This document shows positions 1 to 14,093 of a DNA stretch of 64,000 nt, in pieces (the first letter of the stretch is position 1; each line of letters opens with the position of its first letter). The stretch spans positions 27,250,106 to 27,314,105 of the forward strand of contig NC_034014.1 of NCBI RefSeq assembly GCF_000346465.2. Direction: 5' to 3'. Made by a program: the position numbers and the translations under genes. The notes beneath the pieces are model-generated. The model ran no database searches. It was not told where the DNA came from and saw only the letters and a program-made list of their open reading frames with translations. The stretch is from Prunus persica. Taxonomy: Eukaryota; Streptophyta; Magnoliopsida; Rosales; Rosaceae.

Positions 1-3000
1 GCGAAACTAACAGAAAGCAGAAAATCTTTGGTTCTCCTTCGACTTGTTCACTTGAACATGTATGCCTCTCATTCTTAATATTTGTCACCTTCAATTTGTA
101 GATGTATTAAGAATCCAACCATGCAAATTTTGGCAACGCATGATATTAAAAAAAATCTTACATATTGCTCTGTCACTGCACATAAAAAATTATTTATATG
201 AACAAGGATGCCTGTTGAGTGTTGGGAGACTAATAATAAATTTTCTGTTTAATCTTCTTTTATTCATAGGCCTGAAAGATTCAATGGCCTCCTGCAGAGG
301 CTACGGTTTCTCAAAGGCCGTCAATTGGCATCCTCAGATTTGAATTCCGCGTTGCAACTATTGGCAAGATTGTCTGCCAACATCCATAGTGTCGTGGGTT
401 TTAAACACCAGTTAAATAAGCACCGGCTCTTTGGTGTGCTTCTTGATATTGGTTCTCGGAAGCCAGTGTTTCACTGCAATTCTGGATTTGGTCACTCCAC
501 TTGTTGGGTCCGTTTTGATATATACATGGAGAATGCAATGGATGGCAAGCAACTTTCTATTAAATCATTTATTGATATACTTGCAGGTAAAGTCCCTTTG
601 AAGAGTCTCATATGAATTCATATCTGATATAATTTCTGTAATTATATGTATGTAAAATGTGTGCATGCCTATATGCCTTTAGATTCATTTTAACAGAAAT
701 TTTTTTTTTAAGAAAACTGCAAGAAATTCAATTAATTCCTAATTCCACCGACCTAACTGCAGAAGGAATTTTGACACTCCAAGTATTTAACCAGGCAAGC
801 TGGCAAGAAACCTTCCTAGAACTCTGGCTCTCAGCCCTTCGACTTGTGCAACGAGTTGAGACTTCTCCATGTTAACATATCTTGTAACAGAAAAGAAAAT
901 GAAGATAGATAGTTACCTTCTCCTTCATTCTTCATTTGCAGGAACGTGATCCTCTTGAAGGCCCTATACCACATCTTGAGGCCCGTCTTTGTGTCCTTTT
1001 GTCTATTGTCCCCTTGGCCATTGCTAATGTTTTGGAGGATAAGATCAAAGTGAATTCCTCTTCTATTGAGGGAGATACAGTGTCTGGGAATATGGAGAGT
1101 GGATATGGAGATGAAATGGATGGCAAAGCGAATACTTCAAGGAAGCAGGGACTGATTTCTTCTCTACAGGTCCTTGGAAACTTCTCTGGCCTTTTATGCC
1201 CTCCTTCATCAGTCGTTAATTCATCTAATATTGCCGCAACAAAAGCAGCTCGCTTTGTACTTAATTCCAAGAATGAAAAGGATGCATCAGGTGGAGGCAG
1301 TGATGTTGATACCAGTATAAAATCAGGTTTATCTTGGAAATCTGTAGTCCGCTTTTAATCTCACCTCAGATTTTGAATCAATCAGTGGTTAATGCATATG
1401 TATTTTAGGCGTGAATCTCTTATTGAAGAAAAAGTGTACACATGGATCTTTTTTGCTGTCTATAAAGCTTAGGTGCTTTCTGTAATAATTTTGCAAAAGA
1501 GTCGTATGTTTTTCAGGCGGTGACATGAGGCACCTTATTGTGGAAGCTTGCATTGCAAGAAACTTAATCGACACATCAGCATATTTTTGGCCCGGTTATG
1601 TGTCTGCATCCACAATCTCACTGTCAGATACATCACCAGTTCAAAAATCTCTTTGGTCAACTTTCATGGAAGGGGCACCATTGAGGGATTCCCTAATAAA
1701 ATCCCTTATCAGGACCCCAGTTTCAAGGTATAATGAAAAAATATCTGAATATAATTGTAATGCGAGCTGATATTTTGCTGATTAGTTTCTCCTTTATTCT
1801 GCTGTTCAAGTTTAGCAGAGGTAGAGAAGTTATATCATATTGCATTGACTGGGTCCGAGGAGGAGAAGTCCGCCGCAGCAAAGATCCTATGTGGTGCATC
1901 TCTCAAAAGTGGATGGAACATTCAGGTTGAACAATCATGCAGTAACACTAAAAAATTTACATTTGGCTATGTTTCGAGTCCTGTTATATCTATTATAAGC
2001 CTAATGGTGTCTTTTATCCTCATGTCACTCTTCAAGTTTGCTAATGGCACATTTAATATCTTGGGCTTCAAGTTCTAAATGTTAACAATGTTATGGCTGT
2101 TAAGAAAAATTATTTATTAAGAAAATTAAATTTTGATTTCTGAACTTTGTTGTTTTCAGGAACATGTGGTGCACTTTGTGGTCAAGCTTCTTTCTCCTCC
2201 TGTACCTCCCAATTATAGTGGATCAAGAAGTCACTTGATTGATTATATGTCAATGTTGAGTGCTCTCCTTTTTGGAACTTCCTCCGTTGATACAGTTCAT
2301 ATACTTTCTTTGCATGGTATGGTGAGTGAAGAAGTCTCATGCCATCTCAATTGGTATCATAAAATAATTTGAGCTTAGGATGCCTTACTATTGATTCAAC
2401 TAAGTCATAAGAAGTTGAAGTTCGGACATTCTTATGCCTACAGGTCCCTGAAGTTGCAGCTTCTTTAATTACGCTTTGTGAGGTCTTTGGATCACTGAAG
2501 CCTGCATCAAGTAACAAATCAAGCATTGGTGATGAGTCCTCCGTTTACATGGTTTTTTCTTTAGCATTTCTTTTTCTTCTTCGTCTATGGAAATTCTATA
2601 GACCACCTCTTGAGCAATACATTACGGAGAGAGGAGGAGCAGTTGGAGGAGTGCTGACTTTGGAGTATCTTTTGTTATTGCGCAATGGCCACACTGCACC
2701 TGCCCGGAATGAAACAAACAGCAGCGGGGATCAGCTTGAATCAGCATCTCGAGAACCTATGTACATTGATTCTTATCCGAAATTACAAGCCTGGTATTGT
2801 CAAAACAAGTCCTGTATAGCTTCAACACTTTCTGGTCTCTCTAGTGGAAATCCCGTTCATGAAGTTGCTAATAAAATATTAAGTATGATTTATTGGAAAA
2901 TAACTAGAACTGGGGACCCATCAAGTAACTCTTCTGGACCATCAAGCAGCAGCATTAGTGGCTCCCCTGCAGATACTGGAGAGGACATGTGTCAGAGACC

Positions 3001-4801
3001 ACTGCTTCCTGCTTGGGAGATACTGGAAGCCATTCCTTTTGTTCTTGAGGCTATTTTAACTGCCTGTGCCTATGGTAGGCTTTCATCCCGGGACCTGACA
3101 ACAGGTTAGTTGGATTACTGCACTTGTTAATCCAGGCTCATTATGTGGTTTTTTCCTTTTTTCTTTTTTGTTTGTAATTTCTTCTGTTTCTTTCATCAGC
3201 TCATGAACATGTAACTCTCTTGACACTTCAAACAAAAATTAGAGTGTTTAGTGATATTTTAAGATTTTATTCATGAAAGTCCTTCTTATGAGCCCTTAAA
3301 TGCTTGCAGGGCTGAGAGACCTTGTTGAGTTTCTTCCTGCTTCCCTTGCTGCCATTATTAGTTACTTCTCTGCAGAAGTTACCCGTGGTATTTGGAAACA
3401 AGTGGCTATGAATGGAATAGATTGGCCTAGTCCAGCAGCGATTCTTCAATCAGTTGAATCTGAAATAAAAGAAATACTCAATGCTGTTGGTGTCAATGTT
3501 CCAAGCTGTGGTAATTTAACTCCTCTTATTTTTGTTTTGTTCGTATGGTTTGTTCTGATTATCCTATTCTGGTGCTGTAGCCCCTCACACACAAACAGAC
3601 TCACAGCGAGTGACAATGATTGGTTCAATTTACATACTGTCATACTAACTTTAGAATGTCTTCTGCCTCTCTGTTGCTAAAACCTTTTCAATGCCTTGCA
3701 GGGATTTCAACTGTAATGCTTCCACTTCCACTGGCTGCTCTTGTGAGTTTAACCATTACTTTTAAACTCGAGAAGAGCCTCGAATACATACATGCTGTTG
3801 CTGGGCTGGCCTTGGAGAACTGTGCATCAGGTTGTCCTTGGCCTAGCATGCCTATTGTAGGCTGTTTGTGGGCTCAAAAGGTCCGCCGCTGGCATCACTT
3901 CATTGTTGTATCATGTTCTCGCTCTGTATTTAGACAGAACAAAGATGCTGTTGCGCAGCTTCTGAGAAGTTGCTTCTCCTCATTCCTTGGATCGCTCCAT
4001 GCTTCAACCTCTTCATTGTCCAGTCAAAGCAGTGTGAATGGTCTGTTGGGCTTCACCATTGCAGACATCGGCGCTTGTCCTTCCGTAGCACCTGGATTTC
4101 TATACCTGCGTTCTTGTCGGACAATACACGTTGTGCAGCATGTGAACGATGTGATTGTAGGACTTGTAGCAGAGTATGCTGCGAAACTAGCCGAGAGATG
4201 TGCTAGCACAGATTCCCCTCGCTTGAAGTCTAGCCAAGCATCACTGTCCCTAGCCATTGCAAAGGCGAAGGAGGTAGCCTCACTTGGTGCAAGCCTCTTG
4301 TGCGTGGCAGGCGGAGTTCAGCTGGTTCAAGAACTGTACAGGGAAACAATCCCAACCTGGTTACTCTCATCAAAGGAAGAGAAGCTCGGGGAGGCGAACG
4401 CTGTGTCTTGCGTAATGGAAGGGTATGCAATGGCATATCTGGTGATCCTGTCAGGTTCCATTGAATGGGGCATTGGAGACAACTTGCCTTCACGGACACT
4501 CTCAAGAAGGGCCAGGATTGTTGGGAGCCACATGGATTTTCTGGCAGGGGTGTTGGAGGGAAACATATCACTTGGCTGTGATCCTGCAACTTGGAAAGCT
4601 TATGTTTCTTGTTTGGTGGGCTTAATGGTGAACTTTGCTCCGGTGTGGATTCGGGAAGTGAAGGTGGAGACGTTGAGGAAATTAGCCAGTGGATTGAGAG
4701 GGTGGCATGAATGTGAGCTGGCCCTTTCTCTTCTTGAAAGAGGTGGGCCTTCAGCCATAGGCTCTGCTGCCGAATTAGTTTATGTGTTGGATGGAGTTTG
4801 A
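1..4801 (+). CDS. MED33: Mediator of RNA polymerase II transcription subunit 33 (REF4/RFR1 family), 5'-truncated by the window
   Basis: This is a plant-specific tail subunit of the nuclear Mediator complex. In Arabidopsis its relatives (REF4/MED33B and RFR1/MED33A) restrain phenylpropanoid gene expression. The exons I infer are <1-59, 270-586, 763-854, 942-1326, 1517-1727, 1811-1925, 2160-2321, 2444-3104, 3310-3510 and 3702-4801. They join in frame to about 1100 residues, against about 1300 for the family, so roughly 200 N-terminal residues lie left of the window. Family-typical stretches include ASWQETFLELWLSALRLVQ with ERDPLEGPIPHLEARLCVLL (exons 3-4), GLRDLVEFLPASLAAIISYF (exon 9) and LCVAGGVQLVQELYRETIPT (last exon). 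No catalytic motif is expected. An acceptor at 1811 rather than at the AG just downstream is needed to keep the frame. MED33A versus MED33B cannot be decided by eye. Confidence 0.93.
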
Positions 4802-5704
4802 ATTCAAACTCAATCCAAGATGTAGAATGTAGTGATTTTAATCTATCGATTTGGTACTTATATGATGTTGCAATTTAGCCTCCAAATTTGGTTAGCAATC
4901 CGATTTGCTTTTTTATTTCAGTTTTGCCCGCTAACGAAAATTAAAACGTAAATATAAAAAAAAAACTTAGAGAAGTACCACTAAATTAAGAGCTTTTTGA
5001 TTTTTGATTCGAGTACTTTACATCGAACACGAAACTTACAACCTACTTCCTTACCCAACTCTTCGAATAGGCTAGAAGGCATTTTCTCCTACATTCATAT
5101 GAAACACTGTCTGGAATATGATCTAATGCGTCTTAATTTATAATAAACAACTTGTGGAGAAAAAAAAAAAAAGAATTACTTCCTTGCTGGTATGTGATAA
5201 TGTGAGAATAATAAACAACAAAATGGAGGAAAAGAATGAAAGTGGAATTTTACATTTGGCGGATTGGCAGATTGGCGGGCCATGTTCAAAATTTCGTAAA
5301 AACTGAAAATAGAAATTAATTAATTACGCATATCTGAAATAACATGCCTACATTTTCACCTGTTTATTTCTTAATGCTTATTTTATTCTGAATTTCATAT
5401 AAGTATATATATATCTATCTCTTTCTCTGTCTCTGTCTCTCCTCTCCATTGCTGGCTCTGACACTTTTTCAAGGGACATTCTTTTTCTCCTTCCTCTCCC
5501 AATTTCAACCCCACACCCAAACACCAGCGCTCTCCAGGGAACCAAATTTCTGAAGATTAGGGTTCTGGAGGGCTTGTTGTGATCTAAAAGGGTTCCATTT
5601 AATCTAATAGAAACCATCACAAACTCATATACTGTATAATTTCAAATATATATATACATATGTGCGATATGCGTTTGTATGAAATCAGAATCTGAGAGTT
5701 GAGA
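4802..5704. other. Intergenic: MED33 3' region and WD40-gene promoter
   Basis: This AT-rich spacer separates two genes on the same strand. A pyrimidine-rich TA/CT microsatellite-like stretch lies at about 5400-5455, roughly 250 bp before the WD40-gene start, and is a plausible core-promoter/leader region. I see no coding potential. Confidence 0.5.
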
Positions 5705-8700
5705 ATGGAAGTGGGAAGGAGGATATCGGCGAGTCCTCGGCCATGCTCGGGTCGCAGAATATTGGCGAAGAAGAAGAGGGCTCGCTCGGATGGGATTGTA
5801 AACAGCGTGAAGAAGCTTCAGAGGCGTGAGATTTCTTCAAAGCGTGATCGAGTTTTTGGCCTCAGCAATGCCCAGGAGAGATTTCGCAACATGCATCTCA
5901 AGGTCTGGTTTTCATTTTCGTTGTATTTCTACTGATGTTCAATTGCTCGACCTCAGTTTTTCATATCTCGTATGTATCCAATGCAATTTCAATTTTTCAA
6001 TCTCAAATCACTTTCTAGGTTTTGGAAGCATGCAGTTCTCATTGCATATCATAAATTTACTAAATTCATGTTGATTAGTTCTCTTTTTTTTTTCCTCTCT
6101 GTTTTTTGGCAGTGCATGTATCATTTGAACAATTTGGCTGGGGCTACAACTTAGAAGAATTCTTATAAGAAAATTAAAATAATAATGAATTCTTTACTGA
6201 CAATGTTTTTTTTTCTGGAATTGAGAACCCTAATTCTGGGCAGATGTTTTCATTTGAGAGATGTGTTGATCTGCTGTTTCCAACCTGAGTCATAGTGATC
6301 ACCTTGGTTTATATACTTCTTCATTGCCTTGGGTTTGTGTGTTTAGATTCTGGTGAAGCTGGCCTTGGGTTAAACCTTGTGATCATATTAATTCCTTACT
6401 AAATTTTCCCCTGTGAGAACTTGCCAATGAGAATGAGAATTCATTAATTGTCTATTCCACGTATTACGGAGCATTAAGAAGCTCAAGTTATGACCCAGCA
6501 GTTTTTCTTTTATTGTTAAAACTGTAAAGCTGACATTCATGATAAGCATTAGCTGTATCTGTCAAACATAACTAGGGGGATTATCAATGGCTGTATTTCT
6601 TTTTTTGATATCTAATTAGTTCATTTCTGATTCAGGAGGAATATGATACTCATGATCCCAAGGGGCATTCTTCCCCCATATTGTCTTTTCTGATGAAGAG
6701 GACAAGGGTTATTGAGATAGTTGCTGCACGTGACATCGTATTTGCTCTTGCACACTCGGGTGTTTGCGCAGCTTTTAGCAGAGGTAATAACATTCCTGAC
6801 TAAAATAAATATCTTACCAAATGCATAACAATATGTTCTGTATATATTTTCCCAAGGTAGCAAATATTGCAATAGGTTAGGTTAGTCAATCATTTTTCAG
6901 GAATGATAAATCGCAGGAATTGAAGGAGGAGATACACAATTAAATGACAGAAGATCCGATTTGTAAAAATCAGATTTAAAATGACTAGAAAAGTAGAAAC
7001 AAGTCTGAATACAGTTTTATCATTATGAGAAAATCCAAAATCTGGACCCAACCAACCCATTAAGACCCAATCGTGGGGAGAACCTACGTAAACCAGTTGA
7101 TTAAACAAAATAGAGAAAAGCTTTCATCATGCCTGCATTCTTACCTATTCTCTGTTGGCTATTCATATTGCAGAGAAAAACGAGAGGATATGTTTCTTGA
7201 ATGTAAGCCCTGATGAAGTCATTCGGAGCTTGTTCTATAATAAGAACAATGATTCGCTCATCACAGTTTCGGTCTATGCCTCAGACAACTTCAGCTCTTT
7301 GAAATGCAGATCCACAAGGATTGAGTGGGTAGATCTTACTTCACATTTATGTTTAGCTTTTTCAATGCCTCCATAGGTTATCTATTTCTTATGTTCGGGT
7401 ATTGTCTATTCATTGGCTAGGTATATAAGGAGGGGCCAGCCAGATGCTGGATTTGCTCTTTTCGAATCTGAGTCTTTAAAGTGGCCTGGGTTTGTAGAGT
7501 TTGATGATGTTAATGGCAAGGTGCTAACATACTCTGCACAAGACAGGTATATTTCGTTTTGTAGCATTTCTAATATACGATTATCAAATCCATTAAGATA
7601 CTAACAGATTTCCCTTTTTGGGGGGTATTGAACCAGTATATACAAGGTATTTGACCTTAAGAACTATACCATGCTTTACTCTATATCAGACAAACATGTA
7701 CAAGAAATCAAGATCAGGTATCTCTCCCTCTTCTTCCCCCCAATCTCTCGTTGAAACAGTTTGCTTGCTATCCATAGTTTGCTGTCTATGTCTCACACAA
7801 ACTAATATTTATGCTTAAGTCCTCAATGATTCTTCTGTATTCACCTTACCCCATCATTTCTATTGTTTGTAACAGTCCAGGCATCATGCTGTTGATTTTC
7901 AATAGAGCTAGTAGCCATGTTCCGCTGAAAATTCTATCAATAGAAGATGGCACAGTTCTCAAAGCCTTCAACCATCTACTTCATCGAAATAAGAAGGTCG
8001 ACTTCATAGAACAATTCAATGAAAAGCTTCTCGTTAAGCAAGAAAATGAGAATCTTCAGATTCTTGATGTAAGTAAATTATAGCTATTATGGCATAACGA
8101 GAGTTCTTTTGCAGCCTTGGTTATTCATGCCTGAGAAACTTTTAATTCTCTGTAGGTTCGAAATGCCGAGCTGATGGAAGTTAGCAGAACTGAGTTCATG
8201 ACTCCATCAGCATTTATCTTTCTTTATGAGAACCAGCTATTCCTGACATTCAGAAATCGAAACGTGGCTGTCTGGAACTTTCGTGGAGAACTTGTGACTT
8301 CGTTTGAGGATCACTTGTTATGGCATCCTGACTGCAATACCAATAACATTTATATAACAAGTGATCAGGATCTTATCATATCTTACTGCAAGGCTGATTC
8401 GGATGACCATTGGATGGAAGCAAATGGTATTTCATTTGCATTCCAATCTCTCTGTACAGCAAGAAATTAGTAACTCTAGAAAATAGTGGAGGATATTATT
8501 TTGCATATAATATTATTTTTTTCTTTTGCAGCTGGATCTATTCATGTCAGCAATATCTTAACCGGTAAATGCCTGGCCAAAATAAATGCAGGCAATGGCG
8601 GTCCCAAGGTTGATGAGTGTGACAGCAGTGCTGGCTCCTCAAGCAAGCGAAGCAACTTATCTCTGGTGAGAAGCACCGTTGCTGGGGCCTTGGAAGACAT

Positions 8701-8782
8701 AACTGCTCTTTTCTATGATGAAGAGCGCAATGAGATATATACTGGAAATAGGCATGGTCTTGTTCATGTGTGGTCAAACTGA
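5705..8782 (+). CDS. WD40/transducin-like superfamily protein, 472 aa
   Basis: The inferred exons are 5705-5902, 6636-6783, 7174-7324, 7421-7546, 7637-7717, 7876-8068, 8156-8426 and 8532-8782, giving 472 residues and a clean stop. The N terminus (about residues 1-60) is very basic and suggests nuclear localisation, for example the RRILAKKKRAR segment. The rest reads as beta-propeller-like strands with weak WD signatures such as NVAVWNFRGEL and a closing NRHGLVHVWSN. The length and sequence recall the uncharacterised Arabidopsis WD40 proteins I remember at At3g54190 and At2g38630; that match is recollection. The exon 3 donor at 7325 (GTGGGT) was chosen over GTAGAT a few bases later because only it keeps the frame. 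Molecular function is unknown. Confidence 0.88.
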
Positions 8783-9906
8783 AGTTGAGATCATTACTTT
8801 GTTTTGGAAGCTGCTCTTAGAGAAATAGTTTATTTTGGCAAGCCTTCGTGCATATGGGATATTAGGAGTGCGTTGTATCATTAGATGACCTGGAAGTGCT
8901 CTTGCATTGTATCATAATATGATTTTTGAAATTGTTAATGTAGCCTTCTGTAGAGCTTAATTTTTTGGGGAATATATAGGCAGGCTTTCTAAATTTTGCT
9001 TCCCATTATCCATATTAAGATTTTTTAGAATCTCAATTACGAAAATGTACTTTTATGGATTGTTGACTGACGCCCAAAATGTCAATAATACCCTTTTTAT
9101 GCTAAATAGGTGTCATGTCAAACTCTCATTCAAAATTTAAACCCTCCTCTAATGGTGTGTTTATGAGTCAAAAGTCCCACTCGATTGCTCCACCTCTCCA
9201 CTTTACCCTTCTCATCTCGACGAAGGGAAGGAGGCTTGCATAAAAAGTAAAGTCTGGAGTGAAACAGAAGGCGAATGGCCATCGCTTTCAAAAGCGAAAA
9301 ACAAGTATCCACGTAACAATCATATTTACTTCAACTTGCAAAGTACGCATACGCGTAGTTGTCATTGAATTTTTGATTTGTTTGATTGAGGAGGACAAAT
9401 GAAAATGCCGAAAACTAGGAGAATGAGGCATTTCAGCAACAATGCCAAAGTTGACGGACCTACTCGACGGCGATAACCTTGTCGGCATTCTTTCTGAACC
9501 GCCTGTAAAGTTGATTTTACAAATGAGCTTAAAGAAAACACGAACACATCCAGGAAAAAATAAATAAATAAATAAATAAAAAAGAAAAAAAAGAAAAAAA
9601 AGAAAAAACAAAAAGAGGAACAAAAAAGATTAAGCAAAACACCAGAAAGTTAAAAAGGAACTAGTTGTTATGAGAATATAAGACATTTGTGTTCATGAAT
9701 ATGAGGGTTTATATACAGAGACAGCTTTTTAATGCTTCGCTTACAGGAATTATATGCAGCTGGAGAAAACATTGGCACATGATGCTGACTTTATACAAAA
9801 CAAATGTGTAGCTGACATACAAATTTGCATTTCTACCACCATGGTTCATGCGTGCTTTCTCCATTCTTTTAAATGTCAACTCTTTACTCCCCGTTACTTT
9901 ATAAAA
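8783..9906. other. Convergent intergenic region with A-rich low-complexity tract
   Basis: The 3' ends of the WD40 gene and the PP1 gene face each other here. Positions 9548-9611 form an A-rich tract of AAAT and AAAG units (plus strand). It could be a degraded poly(A) tail of a retroposed sequence, but I see no associated coding sequence. Confidence 0.45.
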
Positions 9907-11272
9907 TTATTCTAGCTGGGGAGCTTTCCCTCTCCAGGGTTTGACTATCTGAAATGAGCAGAGCAAACTTGCATCCACATTCATCAAGGCACCTGCATTG
10001 TTGAACTCTCCACAATAGTTCGGTGCAGAGAATATGGTAACCAACTGCCTGTCTGCGAAGAATTCGTAACCATCTTCAACAACCTGTCAACCAAGGAGAG
10101 AAAACGAATTAGCCGAAGGATCAAAGATCACATTAGCAAATAGGTATTTTCACATATACTAAACGTGGATGGTAAATGCGGTGCATGTAACATAGCTCAT
10201 CAGAAAAGAACGGTTACAAACTGGAAACTTTCTTAACTATCACCGCTTGTATACGATTATGTGTATCTCTCTAATTACGTGATTAAAACAAGATGATAAG
10301 AAAGAGATGGAGACCTGATGAGCCCGACATATGAGATCCAGATCATGTTTCATCAAGAACTCTGCCACCTTATCTGCCCCAAAGGTATAAGAAACACCCC
10401 TATCATTCTCACCCCACCCTTTAATGTCCCTATCTGGATCCGACCAAAGTAGGTCACACAAGAGCCCTTGGTCGGGCACATCAATCGGCCTTTCAATGGC
10501 TCTGAGTTGCTCCAAGTTGTTCAGCTCAGGAGAAAGGCCGCCATGCATGCAGAAGATCTTGTCATCGATGACTGCAGCCACAGGCAAACAGTTAAAGGAG
10601 TCTGTGAAAATCTTCCATAGCCGGACGCTGAAGCGGCGTTTACACTCATCATAGAATCCATAGATTCTGTTGATGGATGCACACTCATGGTTCCCTCGGA
10701 GGAGGAAGAAGTTATCAGGGAACTTGACTTTGTACGCAAGGAGAAGGCATATGGTCTCTATGCTCTGTTTTCCTCTATCTACATAGTCTCCAAGGAACAC
10801 GTAGTTGGCATCTGGTGGGAATCCGCCATATTCGAACAGTCGCAAGAGGTCTGGATATTGCCCATGTATATCACCTGCAACCCCCAAAACAATATGATCT
10901 CATTGCTTCCATAACATAGAACATAGAAGAAATAGCCATAGGAGGATAAATTATGCTCTGTTTTCATTGGAGCCACCCAATTCAAGTAAATTTTTTTTGG
11001 TTTTGGACAATGATGTACATAAAAAGACTTCCTCTTATGAGATTTTAATTAGAATTTAAGTACTAATTGAAATTTTGCGTACCGCAAACATTGATGGGAG
11101 CTTCCAACTCAAGAAGATTAGGCTGCCTGAGAAAGACTTCTTTTGCAGTAATGCAAAGTTGTCGAATTTCGGACTCGATTAGCTGAATCCTTTTACCTCT
11201 GTTGATCCTTGCTTCCAACAGTCTCTCTATCAGCGCATCTAATCCTTCCATTCCCCTACCTTCCCTATCCAA
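9907..11272 (-). CDS. Serine/threonine protein phosphatase PP1 catalytic subunit (TOPP-type)
   Basis: This is the type-1 phosphatase catalytic subunit, which removes phosphate from Ser/Thr in complex with regulatory subunits in nucleus and cytosol. The exons on the minus strand are 11272-11083, 10874-10315 and 10083-9907, giving 308 residues. The metallophosphoesterase motifs are all present: [21 protein letters not shown], the HGGLSPEL loop and [14 protein letters not shown] near the C terminus. Residues [11 protein letters not shown] and the short C-terminal tail ending GKAPQLE fit PP1 rather than PP2A, which ends in YFL. Two in-frame ATGs exist, at 11272 and 11251. The second gives [15 protein letters not shown], which resembles many family N termini, so the true start may be 11251 (301 aa). 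Exon phases agree at both junctions. Confidence 0.95.
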
Positions 11273-12277
11273 CTCCTATCTTTTGTTCTATTTGTTTTTA
11301 TGATTGATCCTATAACACCTAAACTAGAATTCCATGTATAACTTGTTTATTAATGTTAAAGAAAAGGAAAAAACCCCCACACAGAATCTGATCACAATGG
11401 AGATAGAAGGAATGATCAGAAAAACAAAGTATAGGAAGAGAGAGAAAGATTGCAAAAGAATCGGTGGAGTGAGTTATATTTGGTGGGATTATATTATTAA
11501 TGTTTTTTGTATTTTTAATCAAAGGATGTCAGAGGATGCCAACTTGTTCTTTTTTGGGTTTGTGAGTTGTGACATGAACCTTATTTTTTTTATGGTTGTG
11601 ATGTTGAGAGGTTCACACCCTTTGCCAACAAATTAGAAGAAGAAACAAGCACCCCACCATTTCCCCGACTTAGATGGGCTGCTCCACGTAAAAGGGGATA
11701 GTTATATGCTATAAATGATTTACTCATAATCTGGTAGGTTCGTTATATCTTATCAACTACCTTCTCTGGTTTAGTTTTAGTCTGTAAGTTGTGGCTATAA
11801 ATTATAATGCCTGACCAAATCATGCAAAACATCAAATCATATTTTGTAAATGGAGAAGAACCCATGTTTCAGATAGACCAGAAGGTCTGGTCCAGAACGA
11901 CCCTTAACTAATTTTCCCCTTTTTTCACAGAAGCAATTTTCATGGGTCAAAATCAAATCACATGGCTAACAACAAGCACACAACACACGGCACTTCCTTT
12001 TACTGATTCATGATCCAACAAAGAAGCTGAATATTATAAAACCGTACTTCAAATGATAAGTTGTCTAACAAGCATAATAATCATATTGTGATATACAAAG
12101 ATGGAAAGCATAATAATAGGAGGCTTTGAAATCACCAAGATGATGACAGCTGCTGACTTGACCAAACAGCAGGTGAAAAAAGGCAGCCCTAAATTCATCA
12201 CTTCCTAGAAAATGCCATATTCCTTCCGGGAGAAAGCACTTCATTCATAGCATCTTTGTGCTCACAAGTGAAAAACT
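11273..12277. other. Intergenic: PP1 promoter and CDKB1 3' region
   Basis: This spacer lies between the PP1 start and the CDKB1 stop. It is AT-rich with GA-rich patches near 11430 and no sustained reading frame with family resemblance. It should contain the PP1 5' leader and promoter and the CDKB1 3' UTR. Confidence 0.45.
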
Positions 12278-14093
12278 TCAGAATTGAGACTTGTCAAGGC
12301 TGTCGAAATAGGGATGGTCAAGAGCGGCTTTGGCTGAGATTCTCTCGGCTGGATCATATTTAAGCATTTTCTGCAGAGACCAAAATCAAGGCACTCTTAG
12401 AATAACCAGAGTAATAAAGAGGCAATTAGAAGTACTAATAAAACAGCCAGCACCAGTCTAATATCTCAACTGATAAACTTGTACTTATCCAATGACAACA
12501 CATTTGCTAAAACAGGTTCTGCTCATTCATCACATGACTACATTGTAATGGTTCTGCTTTCACACTTGGCAGGCACTCAACAGTCAGGCCAATTATGTTA
12601 CTATTTAATTCATCAGGCATCAATTCAGCCATAAAAAGCGAGTCCACTTAACGAACATGTAACGGACCAAATAACCATGCCACAACAAACCCTAAAATCC
12701 GAACCGATATTGCAAACTGAAAATAACCATGGAGACTGTCTTCTTGAAGAAAAAAAAAAGACTGGGTATTACGAGATACTTAAATGATGAATAGATGGAC
12801 CAATAAAAAACACAACGAAGAGATATGTATTGGCAAGAAGAATGAGTAGATCACCATATATAAGCCCACATGGAATTTGGCAAACAAATGAACTACATTC
12901 GTCAAATCATGTACATATTTGCACATGGCAAAAAATGCCAAATTCCTTAATGGCAAATATGAATCACAAACCAAACAGTTATAGGGTTGAAGAACACTGT
13001 TCAGAAGACAAGGTAATTGCAGCTTTAAGCACTCGAAGAAAACTTACTTCTAGGAGGTCAACTCCATCAGGCCCCAAAGCAGGAACAGCACGAGCCAAGT
13101 TTTGAGGCTGCCACTGCGGATACACATGCCAATCTCGCAGAGCATTAACTCCTGGCCATTGCTTGTCTGTTGGTGTTCCTAGCAGCCTACACATATATAG
13201 TAATACTAGCAAGTAAAATTTGTGCTTTTCCGTTTCCGCAGGCCCAGAAAATAAATTCAAATCAAAATGCGAAATTGAGCGGGGAAATAAAACAAGCACC
13301 TGAAAATGTGAAGCAGCTGCTGGAACTCAGAGTCTCCTGGGAACAGAGCCTGCCTCCTCACCATCTCGGCTGCAATTCAAGAATCAAATAGAAGAATAAT
13401 CAATCAAATAACTAGTAATTAATTGAAGCATTAAATCCAAACGAAATTGAGAAATCGTGAGAGTGAGAAGAATTGAGTACCGAAGATACATCCGACGGAC
13501 CACATGTCTACGCCGGTGGAGTAGTGAGTCGAACCAAGGAGAACTTCCGGTGCTCTGTACCAGAGAGTAACAATCTCGTGCGTGTAACTCTTGAGAGGTA
13601 CAGTGAAAGCGCGGCCGAGTCCAAGATCTGCGATCTTCAAAATCCCTCTTTCCTTGTCCAGAAGCAGATTCTGGGGCTTCAGATCGCGGTGGAGGACGCC
13701 ATGGGAGTGACAGTGGGCCACCCCCTTGCACAGTTGGTAGAGGAAGCTCTGGACCATCGACGGCGCCAAGGGCCTCGGACTAGGACCTTTCCGGTGAGAA
13801 TCGATGAACTTCTTGAGATCGGTGTCGAGGTACTCGAAGACGAGGTAGAGGACGGGCTTGCCTTCCTTGCTGTCGACGTGCTCAACGCAGAGAAGCCGTA
13901 CGATGTAGAGCGACTGAGAGAGCATTTGCAAAAGAGAGACCTCGCGGAGCGCGGTGGGAGGGACGCCTTCTTCGTCCATCTCCAGACGCGTCTTCTTCAG
14001 CGCGACCAGTTGGCCTGTGGCCTTGTCCTTGGCCTTATAGACCTTGCCGTACGTGCCTTCTCCTACCTTCTCCAGCTTCTCGTATTTCTCCAT
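12278..14093 (-). CDS. CDKB1: B1-type cyclin-dependent kinase (CDKB1)
   Basis: This is a plant-specific mitotic CDK acting at G2/M and in stomatal-lineage divisions with A2/B-type cyclins. The exons are 14093-13481, 13369-13300, 13186-13048 and 12370-12278, and the protein is 304 residues. The glycine loop [11 protein letters not shown] lies near residue 11. The cyclin-binding helix reads PPTALRE, which defines the B1 subclass (B2 has PPTTLRE, A-type has PSTAIRE). The catalytic loop is [11 protein letters not shown]. The DFG position is DLG, as usual in CDKs, and the T-loop carries [14 protein letters not shown]. The protein ends [13 protein letters not shown]. Nothing is truncated. All three introns have GT/AG ends and phases agree. 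Possible mitotic promoter elements lie within 180 bp upstream. Confidence 0.97.

Noticed and set aside
9548..9611. A-rich tract as the tail of a LINE or SINE
   Set aside because: No body of a retroposon, no internal RNA polymerase III box and no target-site duplication could be seen next to it.
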